A stretch of 64,000 nucleotides of DNA from Platanthera guangdongensis (Eukaryota > Streptophyta > Magnoliopsida > Asparagales > Orchidaceae), in the NCBI GenBank assembly GCA_039583875.1, contig CM077165.1, positions 77,550,757 to 77,614,756 on the forward strand, given 5' to 3'. Made by a program: the position numbers and the translations under genes. This document shows positions 53,906 through 64,000 of this stretch, piece by piece. Every line of letters starts with the position of its first letter. The first letter of the stretch is position 1. Under the pieces are notes generated by a model. The model ran no database searches. It was not told the origin of the DNA and saw nothing but the letters and a program-made list of their open reading frames with translations.

Positions 53906-55353
53906 TTCATTATCGATGCCGGTTTGAAAAATTGATATATCTCTACTATTATAATGGGAGTTATCAGATAAACAATGTCTATATCGACCACCGATCACGT
54001 ATTTTTGTTTCCCATTTTGCCCCCATTGGCCTTTTTAATGACATTCTTCTCCACTGCTCAGCTTTTGGTTCCTAACCAGATGCTTCATTCTTTTCTTCTT
54101 CCCCGCTTCGATCTTTTACTTCTTCATGGCGTTACCTCTTGATTTTCCCATGTCACTCCAGTTGTATCGAGTCAAGCTCTTTTCGATCCCGTATCCTCTA
54201 GTAAGGACACTCCCCCTCATGCGCCGTACAATGCTGTTGATGAGCTTCACTATTGTCGCAGCCCTAGGGATGAACTTCTCTAGGGAGGTTCGAGACTCTG
54301 ATTCGGGCTTCGACTCTGCCTTCGATTTGGCCTCCCCGTCGGCTCCTCCCCTCAGCAAGAAGGTCGACAACACTTGACCTCCTCACCGGTTCTGTAACAT
54401 CTAAGGGTTCTAATAAAGCTTAAGAGCTCGTTTTATAGGAGTTTCCTCTCCGTTCAGTTTAGGCCAAACACAATGTGATCTGCTTTGGCATTTGTTTTCT
54501 CGCTCTCCGGTGGGAATGCTCGCTTTTTAGGGCCTTAAGGTTTTTACGCCGTTCGCAACAAGAGCCAACCACTTCCAGTTGTTGCGTCGCATTTCCTCCA
54601 AACGGATCGTAGTCGTTGGCGCTATCATCAACGATTAATATGCTGCCGGTCGAAAGGAAGATCACTTCCTTGTATAGAGTTGCGCCCATAATTGAAGAAG
54701 ATCGAACTCCATGTGCTTTTATTATCGCAAGTTTCCGGCAGATCTCTTCCATGCACAGAGAGAGGTCGTTGGAGATGTCGGATTACCGAATATTCCAAAC
54801 TCCGTGTACTTTTCTTATCGCCCAGAACTGAAGATCACTTCCATGTGTACAAAGGTTATCGTTCTGCGGTGAGAGACCGGAGCTCGTGATCAAGAACCAA
54901 CAAAAAATTATCTTTGGACTTCTTTCTGGAATAAATAAGTGACGTTTTATATTGATGTAAAATATGTTAGTTAAATGTTTACCTTCAAGTTTATTTTTCT
55001 TAGATAAAGCTGAGTTTTTTTTACACAATAGATTGCATTTTATTTGTTTTTGGTACAGCTTATGTAGAAAAACTGAAGAGAAGAATCCCCAGACTCTCAT
55101 TGTTGAGTAATTACGCAGCAAAAAAACACAAACTGCACATAAACATCACGCTGCTATTTTGTCAAACAGCTCAAAAAATTTCTCCATTCTGAACAGCTCT
55201 GAAAACAAAGATCATCCAAACAGATCTCCATTTGCAACAACCAGATTACTATAGCTCCATTTGCAACTCTCCATTTACCACCACTCCTTTCACAACCGCC
55301 ATCGCACTCCTAAGCTGACCCTAAATTAAATTTACCAAGGAAGCATACTGTTA
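53906..55353. other. Unassigned sequence
   Basis: No recognised gene. A minus-strand frame of 97 codons (54459-54752) has no family I can name. The segment around 54705-54760 is partly repeated at 54797-54850 (AACTCCATGTGCTTTT versus AACTCCGTGTACTTTT). Confidence 0.35.
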
Positions 55354-55549
55354 GAAACCACGGTGGGGCCCAAGCCGGGTAGAGTCCACGTGGCCGACTG
55401 CAGTCGAATGAGAAAGTATTCATCCCCAACCAGATCTCCTGGGTCCTTATCGGGATAATCCATAGGGAGGTTGTTGGGGATGAATACTTTCCCATTCGGC
55501 TGCAGTCGGCCACATGGACTCTACCCGGCTTGGGCCCCACCGTGGTTTC
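55354..55549. repeat. Foldback: 77-bp inverted repeat with 42-base loop
   Basis: Arms 55354-55430 and 55473-55549 pair with only about three mismatches in 77. The loop contains a further small symmetry. The arms are GC-rich, unlike their surroundings. It could be a foldback/MITE-type element or the source of a hairpin RNA. No target-site duplication is evident. Confidence 0.92.
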
Positions 55550-56544
55550 GAACACATATGTCAATTAAATATTCATGAACACAGAGAGCAAACTAATAAA
55601 AAAGATACCAATAAATTACCACAATCCATCAAAATAATAAATAAAGTCTCAATGAAAGTCCACGTACATAAAAAAAGCTTCAGCATGCGGGTTAGAAAAT
55701 CTATAATACAGTTCCTCAAATGAAAGAAAGGAAGGATAAACTAAATCTATCACATCTTTTTATGGCTTCTTAGGAGTATTGTCGAACTCCACATGTGATC
55801 CTTTCGCCATCAAAACATCACCATGAAAGCATACAGTTCACTTAGCTTCAAACCTTTTAAATCATGGGCTCCGTGATTGAATCATGCGACTGGTTTTTTA
55901 AAATAAAGGGTGATATAATAAATATCAATAAGTAATTTTCTTATTTTAAAATTCTAAAATACGGAGAAAGCTTTTAGATATTCCACCAGTTTCTTGAGAT
56001 TAAAAATATTTGTTATATTCTTCTCTTATTTCATAACATTCTTTTCATAGCTTGCTTATATAACTTCGTTCATAACATTCTTTTCATAACTTATGCATAT
56101 ATAACTTGTATACCTTATCTATACATTTATCTTTTTCGTTCTTCCTTTATTTAAGCCCATGTTGTTAAAGGTGCGCCTCGGGCTCCAGGCTCACTTGGCT
56201 CAGATGTTTGCGCCTTCGTGTGTTTTTTTTACGCATTTGGACATAAAGGCGCGCCTGAGTGTTATTTTTGTTGTAAATCTTTTTTTTTTCAAAATAATAA
56301 AAAAATTAATTCGAGAACTTAATAATGTTGATATGATTTAGTGTTTTTGAAACATATTCGATCACTGAGACTTAGATATGATGCAAACAAACATATTGAC
56401 TTTATGTTTTAAGAGATATTAATGATAGTAATGAATGATTAATGAGTAGAATATATTGACGTATTTTATGTCTTTTATTCTTGATTTTCGTGTGTGAGTT
56501 GGTTTAGTCCCACATTGCGGGTTGCCTTTATTTGTATTCAGATC
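55550..56544. other. A/T-rich intergenic sequence; short repeats
   Basis: A 39-bp unit containing TTCATAACATTCTTTTCATA is repeated twice at 56030-56107. A GCGCCT/AGGCGC-rich stretch (56170-56255) resembles a dispersed repeat type seen in many plant genomes. No gene is seen. Confidence 0.45.
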
Positions 56545-56546
56545 TC

Positions 56547-56945
56547 CTACTTATTTATTGGTAGCAGAACTTGACTGCTGCTAGCGTGATCCGTGGGTGG
56601 GGTGGTAACCACGAGAGGTGCTGCTGTGAGTCCTTTAAGCTTGGTGGTGAGGGTTACCATGCCGTCCTGATGACGCGTGTCAGCGTCCTGAAAGCCTGCT
56701 TCTACCTCCTGAAGGCATGCATCCATGGCGGATATAACTGCGTATATCTGGTTCATAGCATCCAAGAAGTTGTCTAAGTCTCCCATATTGTAGATGGAGG
56801 TCGCCCGGGGTAAGAAACGGGTGACAGGACGACTAGATTGCTCAGAGGTGGCTTTTTGGGAGTTACTGCGAGAGCTGCGCTGTCGCCCAATGTTGCCAAC
56901 ACAATATACTCCGATCTCTGTTAACTTTATTTTGGGGGCAAACAA
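56547..56945 (-). pseudogene. S1 gag-like N-terminal ORF
   Basis: 132 codons with a Ser/Arg-rich start and a helical region LDNFLDAMNQIYAVISAMDA, then FQDADTRHQDGMVTL. S2 has the related HYQDAEVRHRDDMTAL. This pattern (short acidic helix before the Gag core) is common at the start of plant gypsy Gag. No core or zinc knuckle follows. Confidence 0.5.
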
Positions 56946-57615
56946 TTTGATGTGGACCGACTGTCTTGGGGTCTAAATAAACTGACGACCAAAAAACAAA
57001 TTTTATTCTATTCTTTTTTGGCGTTGCCAGAGCTCGAGAGAACAAGGGCGTGCGTTTCCTTTTGTAGCGGCGTTAATGTTACTATTTTCCCTGTGCAGGA
57101 GACACATCGTTGGGCAGGAATGTCGTGCGGAACAGGCATCGAGCGCGAATACTGTGCGGTTGTTGTGCGAAAGCGCCGACATCAGATGCCGCATACAGAG
57201 GCTGGCCTGTGTTGTTGTGGGTTTGTTGAAGCCAGTCGTCAAGGGAGAATAGAATTTGCGTCGGCGTGGGGGAACACACCTGCTTTAGGGCACGAAGCAA
57301 TGGTTGTTTGTCATCGAAAGCGATTAGGAGAAGAAGAGGATCCCGGGAGAGGCCGAGGCTTGCGACTGGGTCAGCACTAGAACTAGTTGCTGTAAGCGAT
57401 GAACAAGTCGCTGGGCTCGTCCATGATTGCGTCCGAGTTTTATGCAGATATCGCAGGGCTCGCCGACAGTATTGTAATGTTAGAGGTTTCAGAACAGAAG
57501 ATGGGGCTCGAAGTCGACTGTGGCTGTTGAGATGTTGTGCCTTCTTCGACAGGGAAATTGAGTGCAGAGGATGTTGGCGTGCGTGAATGGAGGAAGGTGG
57601 CCTCTGATACCAAGT

Positions 57616-57993
57616 TGATATGGGTCTTAGAATGTTGCCAGGGTAGAGGCCAGAGGTGGAGGTGACGGCGCCGGAGATACTACAAAGCCTTGACCACGAC
57701 TTCCTAAGCGGGGCAAGCTCGAGAGTGAGAGAGAGTGCTTCCAAGATCTCTTTTAGGATTAGGGAAAATAGACTTTCTTTTTTCATACCAGTACAAGATC
57801 ACTGAGTCCTTTAAATAGGACTTACAAGAACGCCAAAAGAATAAACGACAGACTTGGACATACAATTAAAAAGGACATCTCATAATGACACAACATAAAT
57901 AACGACGCCATATAAGGATGTGACTTTAAGACAAAATACAAGTATATTAAGAAATAATTAATACTAAATAACGCCATAACAGGACCCGTAACA
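57616..57993 (-). repeat. S1 5' LTR (378 bp)
   Basis: Similar throughout to the S2 LTRs at 59219-59541 and 60810-61201. It includes a TTTAAATAGG motif and the block TTCCAAGATCTC. Confidence 0.8.
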
Positions 57994-59213
57994 TGCGCCA
58001 AGGCTCCCCTTCAACCAAACGCTAAATATGACTCAAAAAATATAAAATGATACATCAAACAGACTCTAAACGACCATCCGAGCACAACTGCAGACTCGGA
58101 TCATCCGAACGGGTAGCGGTTCACCACCGCCCGCGGGAATAAACTCGTGTCGATCGCTGAACTCCATCAGATACTCATGTGATATCTTCAATTAAAGTGC
58201 AATATAATATTATCAAAATACATCATCGCCACTAACTTCTATAAAATTCAAAGAAAATATCATCTTCGAAAGTATGTAACATTATAAATTTTTTTGGTAA
58301 AATTATAGTTATTTCACTTGAAACTCCCAACAGAATCTCAATCTTTCATTTAACTTACATAAACTAATCATGAACTTAAGTAGCATGCAAGATCTTTTAA
58401 TCTCTTTTAAAATGTCCTTATGGCATTCTTTTGAACTTATTTCTCATTGCACCTGTATGATACCATATCCCTACATGTGGGAACTTCTCTTTCAAAAATA
58501 AAAATTTAACATGGATGTGGAATTCCTTTGAAGGCATGCAAGCTCCACAATCTTATAACATAAATTGATTTAGCATATAAACATGTCACACATTGTTATC
58601 ATAAAAGAGAAATCCATGACACATTTTATGAGGCTTAAACCTACTAACACCTAATGATCTTCAATAGTCCGGATTTTTTTGCTTAAATATTTGCATGCCA
58701 TAAGATTTAAAGTAAATCACTAATATGAAACATCTCCAATTTTCAGAAATTTACACAAAGGTTAGTCATACATTATCAAGATTTCAGAACTTTAGGCAAG
58801 GAAATAATTTATCATGAGACCTACACATTTTTTCTTCATTTCCATGCTTATCATTATCTTCCAAATCAAGATTACTAAATAAACAAACTTCAAGTTATCT
58901 TTAATGCAGATACAACATTTCCCTAACATAAAATCCACACTAACATCTTAAATAGCCATAAAGAAGTCAACTTCTTAAATAATCATGTTAAGGTCTAAGT
59001 TGGTATTCTCAATTTATTTACATTTAGATCATTAAGAAACCTGAAATTATTCAAGGCACATAGAAAATTAGGGCAAGAGGAAAAACTCGAGAGATAAAGA
59101 GCCCCCCTTCCTAAGAGGAGTCTCCCCCTTCCTTGAATATCCCTTGGGAGCCATGAAATCGTCCTTGGAGTTGAGGGAAACACAAAATCCTTGGATGGAA
59201 GCTATGGTTGGAA
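57994..59213. other. A/T-rich intergenic sequence, no gene seen
   Basis: Low-complexity A/T-rich DNA with short frames only. No repeat ends or coding similarity were recognised. Confidence 0.5.
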
Positions 59214-59218
59214 GATTT

Positions 59219-61201
59219 TGTTATGGGTAGGATGTTGCCGAAGTAGAGGCCAAATGTGGAGATGGTGGTGGAGGTACTACGAAGCCTTGACCGCGGCTGC
59301 CTGAGCGGGGCGTACTCGAGAGAGAAAGAGCTTCCAAGATCTCTTTTCGGGTTAGGGAAAATAGTCTTTCTTCATTCATGCCAATACAAGACCTGTTTGG
59401 TCCTTTAATTACGACTTATATTCGACAAAAAAAGGAATAAAAAATGCCAAAGGAAATAAGGACAGACTTGTACATGCGAATAAAAATGACACATCATAAA
59501 GACACGACATAAATAACGATGCCCTGTAAGGACGCGACTCTAGCTCTTTGATTTCACACCAAAACAATTCTCTTTATCGTGTTGCTGCAACAGAGACTGA
59601 GGTAGAAATGATGGTGATGAATGAGCTGAACGACGATAGCTCAAGTAAAGAGCAAGCAACGTCAGGTAGAAATGACGGCGTCGACTTAGGATCGGCTGGC
59701 TGAAGGAAGGGATCCGAAGGAACCAGTAAAGCAGGGTCCGACATGAGCGGTGCCAGAGGAAGTGGCGAGACAGCCGGAGGAACCGACAGAGCAAGGGTCG
59801 GCATAGCAGGTGCTCGTGGGAGAAGCGGTGGAACGTCAACTTGCGAAGAAGGTAGCTGCACGAGGAGAGGCGGCAACAATGCTGGTGGAAGCTGTGGTAG
59901 AAGGCGACTATCACAAATTTGCGTAAGAGTGCAGTCATGTCGTCCCGATGACGAACTTCAGCGTCCTGATAATGAGTTTCCATGGAGGCCGTAAATTCTT
60001 GTAACATCGAACCGATGGAGGCCGCATTCACGACACTAAAATTGTAGCCCATGATAATTGATTGAAAATGGAGCGTCTGCTGGGAGAGAGTCGTGGCAAA
60101 TGGACTTGAAGAAATTAGACCGGTGTGAACCTATTTCTTTGCACGTGGGTTGCACAGAGCTCGAGAAATCAATTCGCTTGATTATGGATGGATCATAATA
60201 GTAATTTCTAGGCCTGCATGACTCACGACCCGAATTAGGAATATAATAATTCTCCTGGCACAAGGGAGAATCGCTTTAATCGAGAAGGAGCTGCAACGTG
60301 GATTACACACGCACATGGTGCAGGGATTGATGCGTGCGTCAACTCTGAACGCGGCAGGGACGTCGACGAGAGTAGAAAATGAACCTGTCTTGGACGAAGC
60401 TTGTGTCTGAGCCGCCGTTGAGCCGTCACATCTTCATCGACAGGGAATGTCAATCGCAGAGGATGTCGGATGGAGGCGTGCGTCAACAGGCTGTACGTCG
60501 GCGCGCGGATGGTTAACGTCAAAAGCCCTGCATAACCGACAAAACAACGACAAAGCCGATAGAAGGCAGGTCGGCGTGCGATGTTAAGTTGTGAACGCGA
60601 CGGTTGTTGTCTCCGAGCAGTGGGCACACAACCGTGTTGAGGAGCGATGAGTGAGGCTCGATGAAGGCCCCTTCGTGAGCACCGCCCAACGTCGTATTTC
60701 TCCTACAGGTCGAGGAGCCACTGGAAACCAGAGGACCATCCCCTTACAAACCCTCGTAACCGTAGATGGTGAAGGTTGGTGGAAGGATCGAAGGGATCTG
60801 GTACCAAGTTGTTATGGGTCTTAGGGTGTTATCAGAGGAGAGGCAGAAGGTAGAGATGACGGTGGCAGAGATACACTACCGAGACTTGACCGCGGTACCC
60901 TAAGCGGGACGTGCTCGAGAGAGAGAGCTTCCAAGATCTCTTTTAGAGTTAGAGAAAATTGACTTCCTTCATTCATGCCAATATAAGACCCGTTGGATCC
61001 TTTAAATAGGACTTACAATCGACACAAAAAGAAAAGAACGACAAAAGAAATAACGACAAATTTGGACATGCGACTAAGTAGGACACCTAAAAAAGACACA
61101 CCATAAATAATGATGCCCTATAAGGACACGACTCTAAGACAAAATAAAAAAATATTAAAGAATAACTAATACTAAATAATGGTATAAAAGGACCCATAAT
61201 A
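59219..61201 (-). mobile_element. S2: small non-autonomous LTR element with target-site duplication
   Basis: A 5' LTR (60810-61201) and a shortened 3' LTR (59219-59541) flank a 1.27-kb interior. The 5-bp duplication GATTT is perfect on both sides (59214-59218 and 61202-61206). The primer-binding site (minus strand ACTTGGTACCAGA, about 60797-60808) adjoins the 5' LTR. The 3' LTR lacks about 75 bases of its U3 start, so an internal deletion removed that part together with the purine tract. The interior keeps only a gag-like start. Confidence 0.88.
59800..60052 (-). pseudogene. S2 gag-like N-terminal remnant
   Basis: The minus strand begins MGYNFSVVNAAS and continues MLQEFTASMETHYQDAEVRH, related to the S1 frame. 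The following Pro/Leu-rich sequence is in several phases. Not functional. Confidence 0.45.
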
Positions 61202-61206
61202 GATTT

Positions 61207-62600
61207 CTCTCGGTTTATGCTAATAAACCTCTTGGGGAAAATGAAAAAAAGCTTAAAAAGGGTGGGGATTATTTGTGAAGGCCGAGTAACTTCCATTGGA
61301 AGGACTCTACGGGGCAAGGGGGCGTCGCTGCGTCTTCCTTCACGAGGGAAGAGCTCCACGAGGCTACCAGCTGACTACCTTCCATGGGAGGGACTCCACG
61401 CAGCAAGGGGGTGTCGCCGCGTCGGTTTTCACGAGGGAAGAGCTCCACGAGGCTACAAGCAATGGAAGGCCTGAAGGAACCGCTCCACACGGCCGTTGGG
61501 GAGTTGCAGCTGTTATTCCATGCGTGAATCGAAGAGGGACGCACTCAGTTTGGGGTTAGACGTAGGCCGGATGTTGCTTAAAGGGTTTGGGAGGGTTTTT
61601 ATCCCTATATTATCTCCTACATGGGATTAGAGGAGTTTTAATGGCTAGAATCTTTTCTTAATAAAAGATGGGGCCTACCATTAGAATGAAAAGAAAAGAA
61701 AGCTAGTGAACTATAATAATTGGCCCATAATGCTAAATAAATTGCTAAAAATTTGGTAGAAATCCAAATAAATCTTCGGAAATTATTTTATGTCAAAGAT
61801 AAATATTTCAGAAATTTCTGTTTAAAATAATTTTTCATCTCATTTTAATCAATAATAGTGAGATTATTTATGAATTAAAATTCATTAAATTATCAATTAT
61901 TCTCAAACCTTTAAATAAAATGTCATGAAGTTATATCAATTATATGATCCCAGGGCACTAGTGTTAAGACGAATTAACATCTTAAGCGCTTATTATCCGA
62001 TAAGAAATTTAATTCATCATAGAAAAAATTGAGGATGTCATAGGTTCGCCATCCAACAGCTCTGATTTTACCTCTATACAATTTTGGGTTAGGTAAGAAC
62101 TGCCTTAACGATCTCTTCTCTTCACGATTTTGTTCGGTTTCTATTCCACATTTCTTCTCTTATCCGCTCCCACGATTCCGCCTTAATGCACCCTCAGCTG
62201 CATCCAAAGACGAATGACACATGCGTCATATATCTTTATTATGCATTTATTTATTTTATATAACGTCTTTCTTTTTATGCAACCATTGTTATTTGGAGTT
62301 GCTGCTTATCGGTTTGACCACCCAACGAGACCTTAAATAAATGATCCGGTTATTTTAGTAGTTAGGACGGTAAATGCAAGCACAAATTATTTATGGACAT
62401 ATAAAACTAATTAGTGAAGATTAAATTCAAAATTGCTTTAATTATTCACCATAAAAGAATGTTAAAAAGGAACCAAATGGGGACAATATTATTTTGCAAG
62501 AAATATTTGGCATTATCCAGAAAAGTGTACGTGGAAAGCTACTAGTCTATTTAATCAAGTTACCATCTTTTGGAGAAAAGAGAGAATCAGACAAGCAAAG
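61207..62600. other. Intergenic sequence with 89-bp tandem duplication
   Basis: Two units of 89 bp (about 61290-61378 and 61379-61467) share CACGAGGGAAGAGCTCCACG. The rest is A/T-rich without recognised genes. Confidence 0.6.
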
Positions 62601-63395
62601 AAACAAAATCACATTTCTCAACAGTTGCCGGTTTCCGCCGCTAGTCCTGTGCCGCCTCAGCCTCACCCCTGTTCAGTCCGCCGCCAGTTCAGGAAGTTCC
62701 TTCTAACTCTCGCGAAGCCGCTGCTCGAAAGCCGCCGCTGGTTGTCGGTAGTCATCAGTCTTTCAACATCGGCCCTTATCTCCGTCGATCCTTCGCATCC
62801 ACGTTTCTTCATGGACCCTCCTCTGTCAAGCAGTCAAGGCAGCCAGTCACTTCGACTCCTCCGACACGAGTTGACGTTGACTGCGACACTATTTTTTGGC
62901 GACCCGTCAACGAAGGACGTTCCACACTTCCAGCCGGCTAGTTCGACTCCTGCACGGGTTGTCGTCGACCTCGACACCATTTCCCGACAACCTGTCAAAG
63001 AAGGCACTCCCTCCCTCTTCGTGACGGGATTTGGACAGAGATCCAAGTCTCTCTACAGTAACTTCACCGTATCCTTGCTCCCATATCTTAGTTTTTATTT
63101 TATGCATTCCACTTAAATATTTTTTGCTTGCCTCATATGTTTTTTTGCTTAATTTTCTCTTATTCAAAAATTATTGCTGTGTGGTTTTGCTTCTAGGCGT
63201 GTGGAACTCGTGAAAGATCCAACTCAGAGTTATACCCGGGAAGGTTATCTCAAATACCGATTAACGGTTTAGTGAAGTTCAAACATCTTAGGGTAATTAG
63301 CGCGTGAAGATTTCGAATTTGACCTGCTCGGCCACATAAATTGGAATCCGCTGCAACAAATTATGTATATTTCAAAACCCTTGTTTTATTGTACA
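62601..63395 (+). repeat. Probable 5' LTR end of a further LTR element
   Basis: The stretch ends TTTTATTGTACA at 63395, followed by a primer-binding-site-like sequence. The C/T-rich region 62620-63050 resembles a U5 or leader. The left limit cannot be set from this window because the second LTR is outside it. Confidence 0.4.
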
Positions 63396-63401
63396 TCGAT
63401 T

Positions 63402-63413
63402 TGGCATCAGAGC
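63402..63413 (+). other. Primer-binding-site-like sequence
   Basis: TGGCATCAGAGC, one difference from the initiator-Met complement. Confidence 0.6.
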
Positions 63414-63735
63414 GATTTGATTCGCTCCTTTCGCGAATCAAGCGATACGGGTTTCAAATTTTTTTTAAAAGAAAGACAATACTATTTTAAAATTTTTTAT
63501 AATCTATTTTCAAAAAAGAAAAGAAATTTGTTTTATTAAATGTCCTTTTAATTTAAAAATGTTATTTTATGTTTAAATTTAAATCTTTACTTCAAAAATA
63601 TATAAAAAGAATCTTTTCTACCCACTCAGGTAATATCTCGTTTTAAACAAATAAAGAAAAATAGAATTTTAAATTATAGTTTTCTTAAAATCAATTAAAA
63701 ATTTTTCTGAGAAAATTAACATCCACATATTTTAA

Positions 63736-63960
63736 ATGAAAAATCGTGTGAGAAAAATAGAAGATAACGTCATTGTTCTGAGTACACAAATTCAAAATCT
63801 AACGAAATCAATTGAAGTGTTAACCGCCAGTGTCAATTAGAATCAGAGAAACGTTGGTCAAATTTTCACTGGATTACGTGCGAGCGTTAATGCGTTAGAG
63901 GCCAACCAACACCTAGGCCTAAATCCACTGCCCAAGTCGAGCAATATTCAAATCATATGA
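63736..63960 (+). pseudogene. Possible gag start of the right-edge element
   Basis: From the ATG at 63736 a helical sequence (MKNRVRKIEDNVIVLSTQIQ and on) runs 34 codons to TAG at 63838. It resumes in frame with FTGLRASVNALEANQ to TGA. Its position about 330 bases after the primer-binding site and its helical character fit the start of a gypsy Gag. No core domain is visible before the window ends. Confidence 0.35.
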
Positions 63961-64000
63961 ACTTGGAACTAGAAAACGCGAATCCACGACCTTTCGAACC

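Larger units (their letters stand above)
56545..57993 (-). mobile_element. S1: small LTR element, 5' LTR and gag-like remnant
   Basis: On the minus strand the 378-bp 5' LTR (57616-57993) starts TGTTACGGGTCC and ends GGGTCTTAGAACC-type sequence complementing TGATATGGG. It is followed by the primer-binding site TTGGTATCAGAG (57602-57613). A short gag-like frame lies at 56547-56945. No 3' LTR was found, so the left limit is arbitrary. It is related to S2. Confidence 0.65.

Noticed and set aside
54459..54752. 97-codon minus-strand ORF.
   Set aside because: No recognisable family, no supporting gene structure; left as unassigned.
57082..57786. 234-codon minus-strand ORF.
   Set aside because: It starts inside the S1 LTR and reads through the primer-binding site, so it is fortuitous.

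Overview
The window is heterochromatin-like nuclear DNA of a flowering plant, probably a eudicot. The signs are initiator-Met tRNA primer-binding sites, Ty3/gypsy chromovirus and Athila-like elements, a Sirevirus-type Ty1/copia element, a PIF/Harbinger relic, and one recognisable host gene fragment with plant-style introns (the 5' end of an IQ-domain, IQD, gene). No organelle, bacterial or viral genes are visible. Almost every long reading frame belongs to a broken transposable element.

Layout. 1-9524: a Tekay/Del-like chromovirus on the minus strand (G1), with 2.7-kb LTRs; its 3' LTR runs off the left edge. 9525-13231: 5' LTR and leader of another minus-strand LTR element (X), cut by G1. 13232-17412: an old plus-strand chromovirus (G2) that received X in its 5' LTR and a copia element in its integrase. 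17413-26278: the Sirevirus-like copia element (C1), with LTR, gag, pol and an envelope-like ORF; its 3' LTR is not seen. 26279-26778: 500 N. 26779-31108: the 3' half of a plus-strand relative of G1 (G4) with a complete 2.7-kb LTR. 31109-32690: unclassified repeats. 32690-33975: IQD gene 5' fragment. 34567-36045: a short non-autonomous LTR element (T1) with perfect target-site duplications. 37357-38110: PIF/Harbinger relic. 38254-44312: an Athila/Tat-like non-autonomous LTR element (L1). 45110-48100: two diverged LTR-like copies. 48100-53905: a copia relic split by an LTR-flanked element whose interior is a long inverted duplication (Z). 55354-55549: a 77-bp-arm foldback. 56545-61201: two related small LTR elements (S1, S2). 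Near 63395: the end of another probable 5' LTR.

The most striking theme is palindromic arrays inside the LTRs. Four unrelated families here carry them: G1/G4 (stems closed by a CC loop), L1 (the same CACG-CC-CGTG core with different stems), C1 (GTGTCGACAC) and X (CGTCGAAC...GTTCGACG). In G1 and L1 the arms differ between units but still pair, which looks like covariation. C1 repeats its U3 design (array plus TATAAATAGG) inside the element, just upstream of the envelope-like ORF, suggesting a second promoter. Z would fold into a hairpin RNA with arms of about 1.65 kb if transcribed.

Many premature stops are TAG where a paralogue or the family pattern has CAG, as expected from deamination of CHG-methylated cytosine in silenced elements. 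No gene in the window looks clearly intact. All boundaries were found by eye from repeats, TG...CA ends, primer-binding sites and target-site duplications.
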